From Allodiplogaster sudhausi (taxonomy: Eukaryota > Nematoda > Chromadorea > Rhabditida > Diplogasteridae): DNA of 64,000 bases. Shown here piece after piece: positions 48,389 to 60,941 of the stretch (its first letter is position 1; each line of letters opens with the position of its first letter). A program made the position numbers and the translations under genes. The stretch covers positions 2,042,001 through 2,106,000 of the forward strand of contig CALZFC010000060.1 in the NCBI GenBank assembly GCA_945643635.1, given 5' to 3'. A model generated the notes under the pieces. That model was not told the origin of the DNA. It did no database searches and saw only the letters and a list, made by a program, of their open reading frames with translations.

Positions 48389-49325
48389 TTCTCCCTCTCT
48401 TTATCTCTTTCGTTTTCTCGCTCTCGTTTCCTCTCTCTCTCTCTTTCTCTCTCTAAGCTATCTCCCGTTTTCTCTCACTCTCGTTTTCTACCTCTCCCCT
48501 TCTCTCTCTCTCTCCTTCTCGCGTTCTCTCTCTCTCTCCCAAGTATCTCCACGCGCGTGGCAACGCTTATAGTCGCTTGCAGGATCACATTCTGCACCGG
48601 AACATGGCTGCCGTGCAATAAATGGCCCACCGATCTCCAACCGGCAGCGATTACGGGCGGTCGAATGCTTCCGGGGCCGTGGGCGGAGGCGGCGATGGAA
48701 GGTTGAAGGAGACGTGGTTGACTATTCAGGGATGCCAGTCCGCTCTACCCTCAGCATACCCGAGGAGGGGGGATTTGAGGGGAGGGGGGGGGGGTTAGAA
48801 AGTAAGTAAGATATCCAGAATAGCAAGTAACAAGAGCACCGACCGAGCTCTCTGTAGACGGGACCCCGAGCTCAAAGCTCTCTTCAAAGCGCTCTACGTC
48901 AATTTTTTAAAAGTTTTATTGTGTTTTAGATTACTGTTATAATTATGTATGTACAATCATGAACGAAAAATATAGTTTAAAAAATTTTCTTTTTTTTTCA
49001 AGTAGACGAGGACAGAATGAGCGCTGCCGCACGCGCCCTCCACTCGATCGCCGAGACGAGCAATCAGATCGCGTGCTCCGTCCTCGTGCGGGCAATTTCT
49101 GCGTTTTTTTACTTTCTTTTTTTTTTTGAAAATAGGAAATTGCGTTAACAAAAATTATTCACCTATGTATACATAACTCTTGAAGTAAATATTAAAATGG
49201 AAAATTGTTGCTTTAAAAACTTCATCCTGGAAGAAGAAAAAAATTATATGTAGTTAAAACTTAAAGCAAAAAAGGGATAGTTTTGCTTGTCCTTGTAAAG
49301 TCGTAAAAAGAAGCAAGACTAAAAT
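46905..49325. other. Spacer between divergent carboxylesterase and tyrosine hydroxylase genes
   Basis: This 2.4-kb region contains GA and CT microsatellites (47105-47175 and 48345-48540) and a G-run near 48784-48795. A GC-rich patch at 48545-48780 may be promoter sequence. An acceptor-like site with an open frame starting MSAAARALHSIAE (about 49018) could be an alternative first exon of the downstream gene but has no phase-consistent partner. Confidence 0.5.
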
Positions 49326-52300
49326 ATGAATTGTATGAAGGGCGGCTCGGCGGCCGAGCTGTCGACGATGGGTGCCGGCGACGGAGACGGGCTCTCGTCC
49401 TCCGCTGCCACGGCGCAAACGGCCCGTCGCCGCTTCTCGCTCGCGCAACAGGCATCCTTTGAGAAGAATCAGATCGTATGCCTCAAGCGACGCCACACGC
49501 TTCGGCGACGCAGAGAACTCGAGCAGAGTCAGAGCGACGAGAGCAAGGCGAGAGATGGCGTACAAAAACTCACGTTTGAATTCGCGCCTTTTGCCCTGAA
49601 ACACAACGGCAACATAGCATACATATGTATGTGATTTAGAGAACCACCCTGACAAGAATAGATTTTCGTTGATCTTCAAGAGAGAGATTCCTGACACTGA
49701 GTAGGCATTTATCAGTCTAATAGATCCTCCATAGGCATGCCAAAAATGAGCTCAAATCATTAGTTGATTAGATGTTTACATAATTATCAGAGAAAGAAAA
49801 ATAATGAATAATTTAACAATTATAAATATGACAGAAAATATGCAGCAAAAAACTTACATTATTTATCAGCTGGCGTACCGACTAAATGATGAGGGCATTC
49901 TTATGCTGTCGACTGCCGAACCAGCTGCCTCTATTTGCTTTGCCATTCTTCTCTCGCTCAAAGGTACACACCTACCGTATCCCAATTCAAACAGACAAAA
50001 AGGCGGGAAAATATATATTTTGCCTCTTTGTAACGACCTCATAACGTGTAATCCTATCCTGTGGGAATTCCTTTCGTTAATTATGAGACAGCCATTTCCC
50101 GTGGAAAAAATATATTTGATCACTTGACATGGGGCAGAGTTCAGTTTCACGGTATTTTCGACAATTTCTTCCATCTTGAAGTGTGTACCTCTCTGCGTTT
50201 CTTTCAGTTCCTCTTTGTTTAAGTCTTCTGTCTCTATCTCTCTCTCTCCCCTCTCTTTCTCGTTCATTTCTCTCTCTCTCTCTTTCTCATTCCTCCTTCT
50301 CTCCTTCACTGCTCTCCTGTCTTTATCTCTTTCCTAACTCTATCATTCTCTCTCTCTCTCTTGCTCTCCCTTTCTCTCTAAACTAGCTCTTACCACCGCC
50401 TCAACTTTCATTGGCACAAAATGTCAGATAGCAACGTCTGAGAGAGAATGAGAGGGAGAGAGAGAGTCAAAGAGAGAGAGAGAGGGAGAAAGAGAGAAGG
50501 AGAGAGAGAGAGAGAAGAAGAAGAAAAACACACCTAGGCATTGCAATTCCGGAATATGCGACGACCAGAGACCGCATTTATCTCGCTTCTCTCCACCCTC
50601 CATTCTCAACTCTGAGTTATTAACTTTTATTTTGGAACATGACCGGCAGAGTTAGCAGTTCTCTTAATTATTCCAGCCAATTTTTTTCGCAACGATTCCT
50701 CGCGCAAGAGTTGTACAAAAGACAGTGAACAGCAGTTCTGTGCCAGTTTCGCGCAAGTTCTGAGATCGGTTGATCACTAGCGCCAATTCATTTGTAGTGC
50801 GCCATTTGCATGCTTGCATTGGTATTCACGAAGCAAGACCGTTGAAATCTCTATAGGTAATCATGAACGTGTTCATCTTACGATGATCTTGATTGTCTTG
50901 ATAAGCAATCTTGGTAGAATGATAGCAAAATGTGTCGCGGATTCAAGATATTTTTTAAGCTTTGATCTACCTCCTGCATCCTTAATTATGTGTTCAACTG
51001 ATAGATAGATACAAAGATTAGAATAACCAAAACACCCAAGGTGACATCGCTGCCGCGCTCCCTGCCGCCCTCGCAACCCTCGAACGGCATCGCCTCATCG
51101 TCAGCCATCTCGAAAGCCGAAAAGTGACGACGCGTCATAAAGGTTAATTGCCTTTTTTGTGTCTCATCAAAAGCATTATTTAGCCAATCTATATGCGACT
51201 TTAGCCCTTAATCTCCGAAGACAAAAACAATACTTTATCTTGTAGTCAACAACAAATCGGCTCAGAACGGCGACGAAGAGTCGGGCGCGCTTCAAATGGA
51301 GGCAAGCGCATTTTTATCAGTCTTTTCTGATACTCATATCTCCTTTGTCCGTTGTTTACTTGCTTTACATTGAAATCATCAAGTAACAAATAAGAATGAT
51401 TACTAAAATTTCGAAAAAATATACGATATAATTTTAAAATATTTTTTTATTAATAAAAAATAATAATGTAATTTATACAGGTTATATGTTATGCAGGTGC
51501 TTGCCGAATGCGATGGCACGAAGGAGAATGTGGTCGCGTGCATTGCAGCGATGCCGCAAGACGCGCCCTCCGTGGCAGATGTCCGCATTTTCAAGCTCGA
51601 CCGTGAAGATGACGGTGGCAACCTTCTTCTTCTTTCTTTTTTTTTCTTTCTTAAAATGAGCTTTTCCCCAAAAAATATTTATTTCTAACCATAAAATTAA
51701 TTAATTACTTAATTAATTATTCATAAATTAAGTGCCATGGTATCCGCGACACGTCTCCGAGCTGGACAAATGCTCCAATTGCGTCACCAAGTACGAGCCG
51801 ACGACAGATCCGCGACATCCGGTCTGCTCTGACTGACTGAAAATGAGAAAGCTGGCAAATTTTCTGGAGTTGTAATGATTGAAATTTTTGCTTTTCTACT
51901 TAATGATAATAATTAATTATCGCATAATTTATCGCATAATTAATTTACATGTTTCTTTTTCTTTCTCAAGGGTCACGGCGATACGGCATACATTGCACGA
52001 CGTGATCAGCTGAATCGTCTAGCAGTCGGATTCAAGCAGTGAAAACTGTTTTTTTCTTATTTTCTTCTTTGAAAAAAAATTGTTTCGCGGGGAAAAACAC
52101 CTTTCAGGAGAAAGATAAATTCCTTTAAAATATAAAATATTAAAAAAATAAAGAAATAAATAATATAATTACAGCGGCGACGCAATCCCGTTCGTCGAGT
52201 ACATGGAGGAAGAGCACGCGACGTGGCGCGCCGTCTTCGAGCGGCTCGAATCGCTGCATCCGACGCTCGCGTGCGAGACGTACCGTCGAAATCTCAAGGT

Positions 52301-54901
52301 GGACTCGGCTTAAAAGAGCCGAAAAAAAACCACGTTTGAATTCGCGCCTTTTTCCCTGACACAAGATAGAGCGAGCACATCTTTTTCTAGAGAGACGTAA
52401 CTAAAAATGTCAGAAAAATGAAAACATATACTACTAATAGATTACTGCTGAGTTTCGTGTTCTTTTAAAGCAATGTCGTATTCGTATTCACTCTCTCTCT
52501 CTCTCTTTTTCTGCTGATCCTTTCTCATCTTGCACAGATGCTCGTCCAGCAGGGCGTCCTCACCAAAGAACGCATTCCGCAACTGCGCGACATCAACTCG
52601 TTTCTAGAAAGTTGGTGGTCTTTTTTTGTCTGTTTTATTTAAAATTTAATAATTCTCGTAAGAATATTTATCCGATCGGATATTAGATTGAGAAAAACTA
52701 CGCTGTTTTAATATTTTGCCGTGAAGGACGCACCGGATTCATGCTTCGGCCATGCAGCGGGCTGCTGTCGGCGCGTGACTTTCTCGCCTCCCTTGCATTT
52801 CGCGTTTTCCAGGTGATGATTGCCGCATTGCCAAAATATCCTTTTCTAATGTGACGATGTGGTGGGAAATTTGAAATTTTGAAATATTTTGAAATTTCGT
52901 CCAAGGCGACCACGTACGTCCGGCACTCGGCGTCGCCGCACCACTCGCCCGAGCCGGATCTCGTGCACGAGCTGCTTGGCCACGTGCCAATGTTCGCGGA
53001 CGCCGACCTCGCTCAGCTCAGCCAGGACATTGGACTCATGTCACTCGGCGCCACCGACGAGCAGATCGAGCAGCTCGCGACGGTTTACTAATATATTAGT
53101 ACAAAAGAGAATAGAAGACAGTAAGGGAGAGAGAGGGAGAGAACAACGTTAAGAGAGCTTCTCTGTAAGAGTCGAGCATGCGCTTAAGGCAGACTGCCCC
53201 GGGAAAATTGTTTTCGAATTTATTAACAAGAATCATTTTTCTTATACAACTCGACCCGCTCTATTTAATGAGACTATTTTCATCATCATCCGATTTTTTC
53301 CCTTTGAGATACACTACCGTAACCCTGAAAATTCATTGAGCCATAAATCCTATTCAAAACCGGTTTTGAGAAACAATGCACATATCATTCAATAGCATTT
53401 CGAAAGCGCTTCCAATTTCATCTAGGAACATGTTTTACCAAAATTTTATTTTGGCCGAGAAATTTGGGTCTAAATTATTTGAAGGGTCAGCACACCATTT
53501 TATGATCATTTCCCCACCCTGGCACCTAGATAGAAAGAAAGAGCGTGAAATTTGCTACCAAATAAGTATCATTCAAGAAAAATCTGAGAGTACCAATTTT
53601 TGCTACGACGCGAGCAATGCGCGCGAGTCGGTCAAAAAGGCGCGTTTACGGCGGCCGAGGCACCCTGCAAGCTCATTCAGCGATCCATAACTTTGCTCAA
53701 TCTTAATATCAGAAAATCGTAGATATATCATTTAAGAGCTCTCACAGAGATCTTTAAATGCTACATACATACTTTTATTGAAATATTTATATTTCTATGG
53801 AAAATTTCGTTCTGTACTTTTAGAAGGCTTAACAAACTATTTTACAAACATTTCCGCATTTCAAAACATACATCATAAGAAAGACCGTGAAATTTTCTAC
53901 AAGATCAACCCCTTTCAATAAACTTTCAAGTCTATATTGTTCTGTTATAAGTCATAATAACATCAGCATAGCACAATTCTTCAACGTAAAAAATTATTGG
54001 AATATTCTAATTCGAATAACCTAAACAATGAAATTCTCGGGCTAAAAGATAGCGACGATACTTCACCTATTCTTATGACTTATAACAGAACAATATAGAC
54101 TTGAAAGTTTATTGAAAGGGGTTCATCTTGTAGAAAAGTTCATGCTCTTTCTTATGATGTATGTTTTGAAATGCGGAAATGTTTGTAAAATAGTTTTTTA
54201 AGCCTTCTAAAAGTTCAGAACGAAATTTTCCATATAAATATAAATATTTCAATAAAAGTATGTATGTAGCATTTGAAGATCTCTGTGAGAGCTCTTAGAT
54301 AATATATCTACGATTTTCTGATATTAAGATTGAGCAAAGTTATGGATCGCTGAATGCGCTTGTAGGGTGCCTCGGCCGCCGTAAACGCGCCTTTTTGACC
54401 GACTCGCGCGCATTGCTCGCGTCGTAGCAAAAATTGGTACGCTCAGATTTTTCTTGAATGGTACTTATTTGGTAGCAAATTTCACCCTCTTTCTTTCTAT
54501 CTAGGTGTCAGGGTGGGGAAATGATCACAACATGGTATGCTGACCCTTCAAATAATTTAGACCCAAATTTCTCGGCCAAAATAAAATTTTAGTAAAACAT
54601 GTTCCTAGATGAAATTTGAAGCGCTTTCGAAATGCTATTGAATGATATGTGCACTGTTTCTCAAAACCGGTTTTGAACGGATTTATGGCTCAATGAATTT
54701 TCAGTGTTACGGTAGTGTATCCCGAAGGGAAAAAATCGCATGATGATGAAATTAGTCTCATTAAATATAGCGGGTCGAGTTGTATAAGAAAAGTGAATTT
54801 TGCTAATGAATTCGAAAATAATTTTCCCGGGGCAGGCTGCGCTCCAAGCTTACGGACATGCTCTCTTAAACAATAGGCATATAGATAGACTATAGACTCT
54901 A

Positions 54902-54933
<32 letters not shown>

Positions 54934-56027
54934 GAAGCAGAAAACGTATGAGAACCGTTTCAAGGTGTACTGGTTCATCGTCGAGTTTGGCCTCTGCCGC
55001 GAAGGTGGCCAACTCAAGGCGATCGGTGCCGGGCTGCTGTCGGCTTATGGCGAGCTTCAGGTTGAACATTAGAAGATGAAATACTGTATGTAGATGTAGA
55101 GAACGGAACATTCTGCTTTAAAAAATTTGAATATTTGACTAAACATTAGAAAAATCAACATATAAATTGATTTACAACAGCACGCCTGCTCGGATGTGCC
55201 CGAGCATCGCGACTTTGAGCCACGCCAGACGGCGCTGCAAAAGTACGAAGACGACGACTACCAGCCGCTCTACTATGTCGCCGACGGCGGCATTCAGGAC
55301 GCGCTACTCAAGCTGAGGCAAGTTTTTTTTGCTTACGAAGTTTTGAACGTCTGAAAAGCATCTTTATTATTAATATTATTAACTTGAGCTTATAAAAACG
55401 GAAATGTGACTAATTGTGCAGTAATGTTTGTATTAACAATCGGTTCGAGATATGCCGATTTATGTAAATTACATACAATAAGCTAACCTTTCGCACGATT
55501 TCGCGATTCAACGGATTTTGTTCAATACTTTAGAATATTCTAAACTTGATTATTTTTTGTGTAACAACCATTTATGCTGGCTGGCAACTTTACTTATAGC
55601 AAAAATTGGAATATTCTAAAATTCACGGCAAAAAAATTTGCCGTCTCTGGAATATACATAAATCTTCCTCTGCTGCGCACTTTTCACTTCTTCACCATTT
55701 TAGACAATTCGCACGTGCTCTCGGACGGCCATTCAACTTTGTCTACGATCCGTATACGCGATCCATTACGGAAGTATTCGAAAAGTTTCATAAATAATTT
55801 CATTTATGAAACAAATTGAGAATTTTGCTTATAAATGTTATTGCTGATAAATTATTAAATTAAATGAATACATTCATCATTGCTCCTTTTTCTTCGAGAT
55901 TCGAAGAGTCGAAGACCTGGACGAAGCAATGTCTCGCTTCAAACTCGACTTCTCCGCCATCAACACCGCGATCCATCTGTTACCTGGTGGACGTGGTCAA
56001 GGAATAAGCATAAATAGCATATTTTAA
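49326..56027 (+). CDS. cat-2: Tyrosine 3-monooxygenase (tyrosine hydroxylase)
   Basis: Converts L-tyrosine to L-DOPA with tetrahydrobiopterin and Fe(II), the committed step of dopamine synthesis. Fifteen phase-consistent exons: 49326-49559, 49870-49963, 51041-51142, 51246-51301, 51497-51614, 51733-51821, 51971-52038, 52175-52298, 52538-52610, 52727-52812, 52906-53082, 54965-55060, 55181-55317, 55704-55773, 55899-56027; 550 residues. The regulatory N-terminus has a basic phosphorylation-type site (RRRFSLAQQ) and an ACT-like domain ([18 protein letters not shown]). The catalytic domain has [57 protein letters not shown], iron ligands HELLGH and the Glu of FIVEFGL, then [11 protein letters not shown] and [23 protein letters not shown] favours tyrosine over tryptophan or phenylalanine hydroxylase. 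Two introns use GC donors (after 51301 and 55317). Intron 11 holds a foldback element. Confidence 0.95.
49571..49607 (+). repeat. Short dispersed repeat, copy 4
   Basis: CACGTTTGAATTCGCGCC followed by TTTTGCCCTGAAACACAAC, starting 11 bp after the end of the first tyrosine hydroxylase coding exon. Confidence 0.75.
52331..52471 (+). repeat. Short dispersed repeat, copy 5 (longest)
   Basis: It starts CACGTTTGAATTCGCGCC, TTTTTCCCTGACACA, and about 95 bp later has GCTGAGTTTCGTGTTC, matching the flank of copy 2 at 42743. It sits in intron 8 of tyrosine hydroxylase. Confidence 0.75.
53149..54869. mobile_element. Foldback (palindromic) element FB3 in tyrosine hydroxylase intron 11
   Basis: This is a 1.72-kb palindrome starting TTAAGAGAGC and ending GCTCTCTTAA, with arms of about 0.8 kb around an unpaired loop of about 120 bp (near 53955-54077) containing ATTGGAATATTCTAATTCG. 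Arms and loop match FB1 and the inner part of FB2. The left arm keeps a 104-codon open frame also seen in FB1, but the corresponding right-arm frame has stop codons, so coding is doubtful. No transposase is present. Confidence 0.9.
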
Positions 56028-56698
56028 TGGAGATATTTCGAGAAATTAATTTTCGCATGTTTCGAGGAGCCTTCTTCAAATCAAATCTGTAACTTGCTAG
56101 GCTTACTACATATATGTAAAGCATATGTACTATGCGCATTTGACACCAAATAGAGCTGAATTCCATTATTTAGAACCGAATTTACTTTCAAGTCTTTGTC
56201 GTTAGCTACATATTTCCACAAAAATGTAAAGGCTCTTGACAACAGACAGTTTATTATATTTTAACAGAAGCATATTATTCAAAAGTAGCGGCAATGTGGT
56301 TATTTTGATAATGTTGCTTGCTTACTTCGTTCAGCGACAAGGATGCAATAAATATTATTATTATTATTGTATCAGATGATTAAAACAAATGCAACCTTGA
56401 CAGTCCTAGGCAATCTTTCAGCACGCTCTACCGAAATACCGCAGTAAAATGCACAAACTACTGTTTTCGTGGTCATGACCGTTCCATCTTGTTACCTTGA
56501 CACATCTCTTCAATGAAAACAGAAATTCAAGGTCACTTTCGGGAGGAAGGTTGTTTGGAGAGATATGCATGTATAGACAGCTAAATTTGCAATACACTTA
56601 AACAAGTTGCTAAAGCGATTAGTCCTTTCGTTGGCAGTCTTAATAGTGCGCGAGTGGACTGCTCAAGGATCAGCGCCTCATGATAATTTGTGGTCTGC

Positions 56699-56737
<39 letters not shown>

Positions 56738-57017
56738 GCTTTCTTTCTTCTTTTCTTCCTACTTCGCGCGTTCTCTTTCTCTCTTGCTCTCTGCCTATCT
56801 CTGTATATCTCTCTCACTGTCTGCATCTTTTCCATCTACTCTCACTCTGAGTACGCTGAACACGCACTCATAGATAAGCAATAGTGGACAGTCTCTTGTG
56901 CTCACTACACTGCACAGACTTTATTGTTGACTGACTATATTTAGGACAATATATTTATTGTAAATACAATTTACGTGGCATATAAAAAATGTTTTGATTT
57001 TTAAATCAAGGAATAAA
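56028..57017. other. Spacer between tyrosine hydroxylase and UGT
   Basis: AT-rich, with an AATAAA-type signal near 56347 and a CT tract at 56699-56735. No supported exon was found. Confidence 0.5.
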
Positions 57018-59420
57018 ATGAAGAAGTCGTTCTGGCCACTTCTTCTTCTGCTGCTTCTCCTCAGCGATGCGAATTCACACAAGATCCTAGTCTACTCGCC
57101 CCGCTTCGGTCATTCCGTCTCGAACTTTATGGGCGCGATCGCGGACACTCTCGTGGACGCCGGCCACGATGTCGTCAGTACTTGTGTTTTCTTTCATACT
57201 CAATGATTATTGGAGTATCTTAATTAATTAACAAATCTAATTAAAATTAATTAGCCAATTTAATTTAATTTAATTGACAACTTTGTGCATAAACTTGACA
57301 CATACATATACACGCATTAGTCTCCTCGAATGGAAACGTTTGTTCAAAGACAAATACTTTAAAATGTTTGTAAAGCGAAATAAAAATAAAAATGTTGTAA
57401 ATGTGTAAAATACATAATTTCGATGTGCAGACGACGCTGATTCCGATCTTTGACACGAAGATTGCTGACGGCACGACGCGCTCGAAGATCATCCACGTAC
57501 CGCCGTCTGCAGCCGCCGCAGCCGCCTTCGACACGATGCAATCAGCTCATGACGACGTGTGGAACGACGAGATCGGCGTCGTCGGCGCTTTTATGGTTAG
57601 AGAGAGAGAGGAAGAGGGAGAGAGAGGAAGAGAGAGAGAGATAGAGATGGAGAGAAAGTTAGAGAATGTTGATAAAGAAAGATGGAGAGAGATAGAGAGA
57701 AAGTTATGAAAGTTGATAAAGAGAGAGGGAGAGAGCACCAGACTGGACACGTTGGTGTATTTATTTCTTTCTCGCACAAGAAATTCATGCTTTTATGTGT
57801 CAGTACATAAATTGTGCACAAATACATATGTACTACAGATTTTGCATGCACGAAAACAAAGAAGCTATTTTGATGCAAACCCAGGGAAACGGCGGGGGAG
57901 TCATTTTTTAAGCCAATATTGTTGTGTTACTTCGAAAGAACAAGTTTTCGCGCTTCTGGAACAATGGAACGTTCATGCTTTCGTTAACAAGGGAATATTG
58001 CCAGCATTTCTAGCCTTCGAAATGTGCCGCCTAAGATCGATGAATAATCCAATTAGCGACCATTTATCATTTGTGAAGGCCTAATCCTCCTTTGCTTTTT
58101 CAGTCAAGTATTCCCGCCCAGTCGACGAAGCCAAAAGAACAATCTATTTCAATGGCCAACAAGCAAGAAAAGGCAACCATTTAGCAAAACATAGAACACT
58201 TAAATTAACATCTTGGCCAATATGTTATAGTTTATATTTCCTCGGCTCTAAGATGTTTGCCTCACGAATAGTACAGAAATTGCCATAAAGCAAGCTCTCT
58301 CGCCCTCTCTCTCTCTCTTTCTCGCTTTCTCTTTCTCCTTCTTCTATTTCTCTCTCTCTCTCTCTCTCTCTACGCAATCAGATGGGCCGCATGTTCCGCG
58401 ACATGTTCTGTGGCCAATGCGAGAGTACACTGAAACTGGTCGAGCAACTACGGAAGGAACACTTTGACGTCCTCATCAATGAGAACTTTGACTTTTGCGG
58501 CATGGGTTAGTGTCTCGAAATATAACAAATTCGTTATAACTCGATTGGAAAAAAACCGGAATAAAAGTCAAAACCGCATAAAATTTGAAATTTAAACAAA
58601 ATAAAATAATTTCATGTTAAGGACTCGCTCATGCACTCGGTGTGAAGGCAACCATCATCACGACATCTTGCTCGATATTCGACAACGTCGCATACGATCT
58701 CGGCATTCCTGTCGTGCCTAGCTATAATCCGAGTGAGAAAAATCTTTTGAATATCTCTCTTCAATTTTTATTTTCGCATATCTCGTTAGTCCTCAACAAA
58801 TCTTCAAGTGTTGTCACATTATTATTAATGTATCGAATAAATAAATTAAAAAAGGAGAGAGAGAGAAAATGAGTATGCTAAGAGGGATACATATTAAGAT
58901 GGAGACTTACCATTCGCTTGAGAAAGAGATAGTGAGCGGGAAAGAAGGGCTAGAGAGAGAGAGTGAGAGAGTGAGAGAAAGAGACAGAGAGAGAGTGAGA
59001 GAAAGATAGAAAGCTTGCTCAGACTTCTACACGATGTCGCTCGACGTGCACTCGTTGTGGAGTCGTGCGGCGAACACGTTGAACACGCATCTGACCATTC
59101 CCGTCTTCGACACCTCCAAGCACTGCATCGACGCACTCATGACACGCACCTACGGTGCAGACTATCCGAGCATCAGTGTCAGTGGAGAGTGTATTGCGAT
59201 TGAAATGAAGCACTATACAGCTTTTGTCATTCTTACTTTATACATAGATACTACATACATATGTAATATATTTATTTTTTTTTAACTTAAATTGTAAAAG
59301 TAATAATAAACGTTATGCATCTTTCTATGACTATATCTTTTGCTCTCTCTCTCTCTTTCTCTCTCTACCTCTCTCTCTCTCTCTCTCTCTGGTATTCTTT
59401 CTGTCTCTCGCTTAACATTG

Positions 59421-59451
<31 letters not shown>

Positions 59452-60161
59452 CATTCTTCAGCAGCAAACAGCCGCAGCCGCCTTCGTCTTCACCAACTCG
59501 GAGCCCTTCATCGACATGGCGCGTCCTCTGCTACGCAAGGTGGTCGATCTCGGCGGCATCGGCCGCCGCCAGCCTCAGCCACTTGACAAGGTTGGGATTG
59601 GAAGTCAAGCTCAAGACGATCAAACGATTTTTTTTAAACTCATTCATACACCATTAAAAGGTGCAGATAATATTGTTAAACGAAAGTAAAAAATAGAGTA
59701 ATTAAAAGTTAGTAAGCTAATCAATATACATACTACATACATGTTCAAAAACGCAAATCATATGCAATTGCTTTTTAGTTGACACGATATTCCAGTGGCT
59801 ATGCAAATGTTTATTGCACTCATAAAACATTTTTTATAACCAATAATTTAATTCTTTTTCTTGTTCAGAACTGGCAGCAAATCGCTTCTCTACGCAACCA
59901 GACGGTGCTGCTCTCGTTTGGCTCCTTTGCCAAGAGCGTCAGCATGGAAGAGGAGCGCAAGCGGGCGTGGCTAAGAGTTAGCGAACCATTTTCATGTTAT
60001 GTGTGAATGCTTTCTCTATTGACTAATTTGAAGCACGACTTTAAAATGCATTCTAAAGAATTAATGCGCTCGAGAGGAGTTGTAATGAAATTAAAGAGTG
60101 AGAGAGACTGAGAGTGACTGAGCGAGAGAGAGACTGAGAGATAGAGACGGAGGGAAGAGAA

Positions 60162-60194
<33 letters not shown>

Positions 60195-60898
60195 CAGAGA
60201 GATCGAGAAAGGTGAGAGTGACTATGACGATAGCTTTACGTAGAAATCTTCTCTTCGAGGTTATTCGCAAATTTCCGAACGTCACGTTTGTCTGGAAATA
60301 CGAAGAGCCAGACGACGACTTCGCGACCAGCCAAGTGGCCAAAGTCGCCAACGTCGTTCTCTCCAAATGGATACCTCAGAACGATCTGCTTGGTTTGTGC
60401 AAGGTTTCATTCTTATTAATGCATTAATTAGTAGATTTATTTATTTATTTATATCGTTCTTTTGGATTATTCAAAAAGGCATTATGAATAAATCAATAAA
60501 TAAATAAATAAATAAATTAATTAATTAAGTAATAAATTCTATTCAACCTACTTCACAAATAAGGAAGCGGCCGCGTCACGGCGTTCATCTCGCACGGCGG
60601 ACTCAACTCGTGCCTCGAAGCGGCGGCCAACGGAGTGCCCGGCATCTTCATTCCACTCTTTGGCGACCAGCCAAGGAATGCGATGATGATGGAGGAGGTC
60701 AGGAAGAGACATAGTATCTATAGAAGAGTGATACATTGAGATAGAGAGAGAGAGAAGGAGAAGAGAAGAGAGAGAGATAGAGAAGGAGGAGAGAGAGAAA
60801 TACATAGAGATGGAGAGAAAGAGAGGATAGAGAGATAATGAGATAGAGAGAAATGAAGAATTCGAGCGAAAGAGAAAAGGAAAGAGAGCGAGAGAGAC

Positions 60899-60941
<43 letters not shown>

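Noticed and set aside
49018..49100. Possible upstream exon MSAAARALHSIAETSNQIAC for tyrosine hydroxylase
   Set aside because: Has an acceptor-like site but no donor that joins the 49326 exon in phase; kept only as an alternative first exon.
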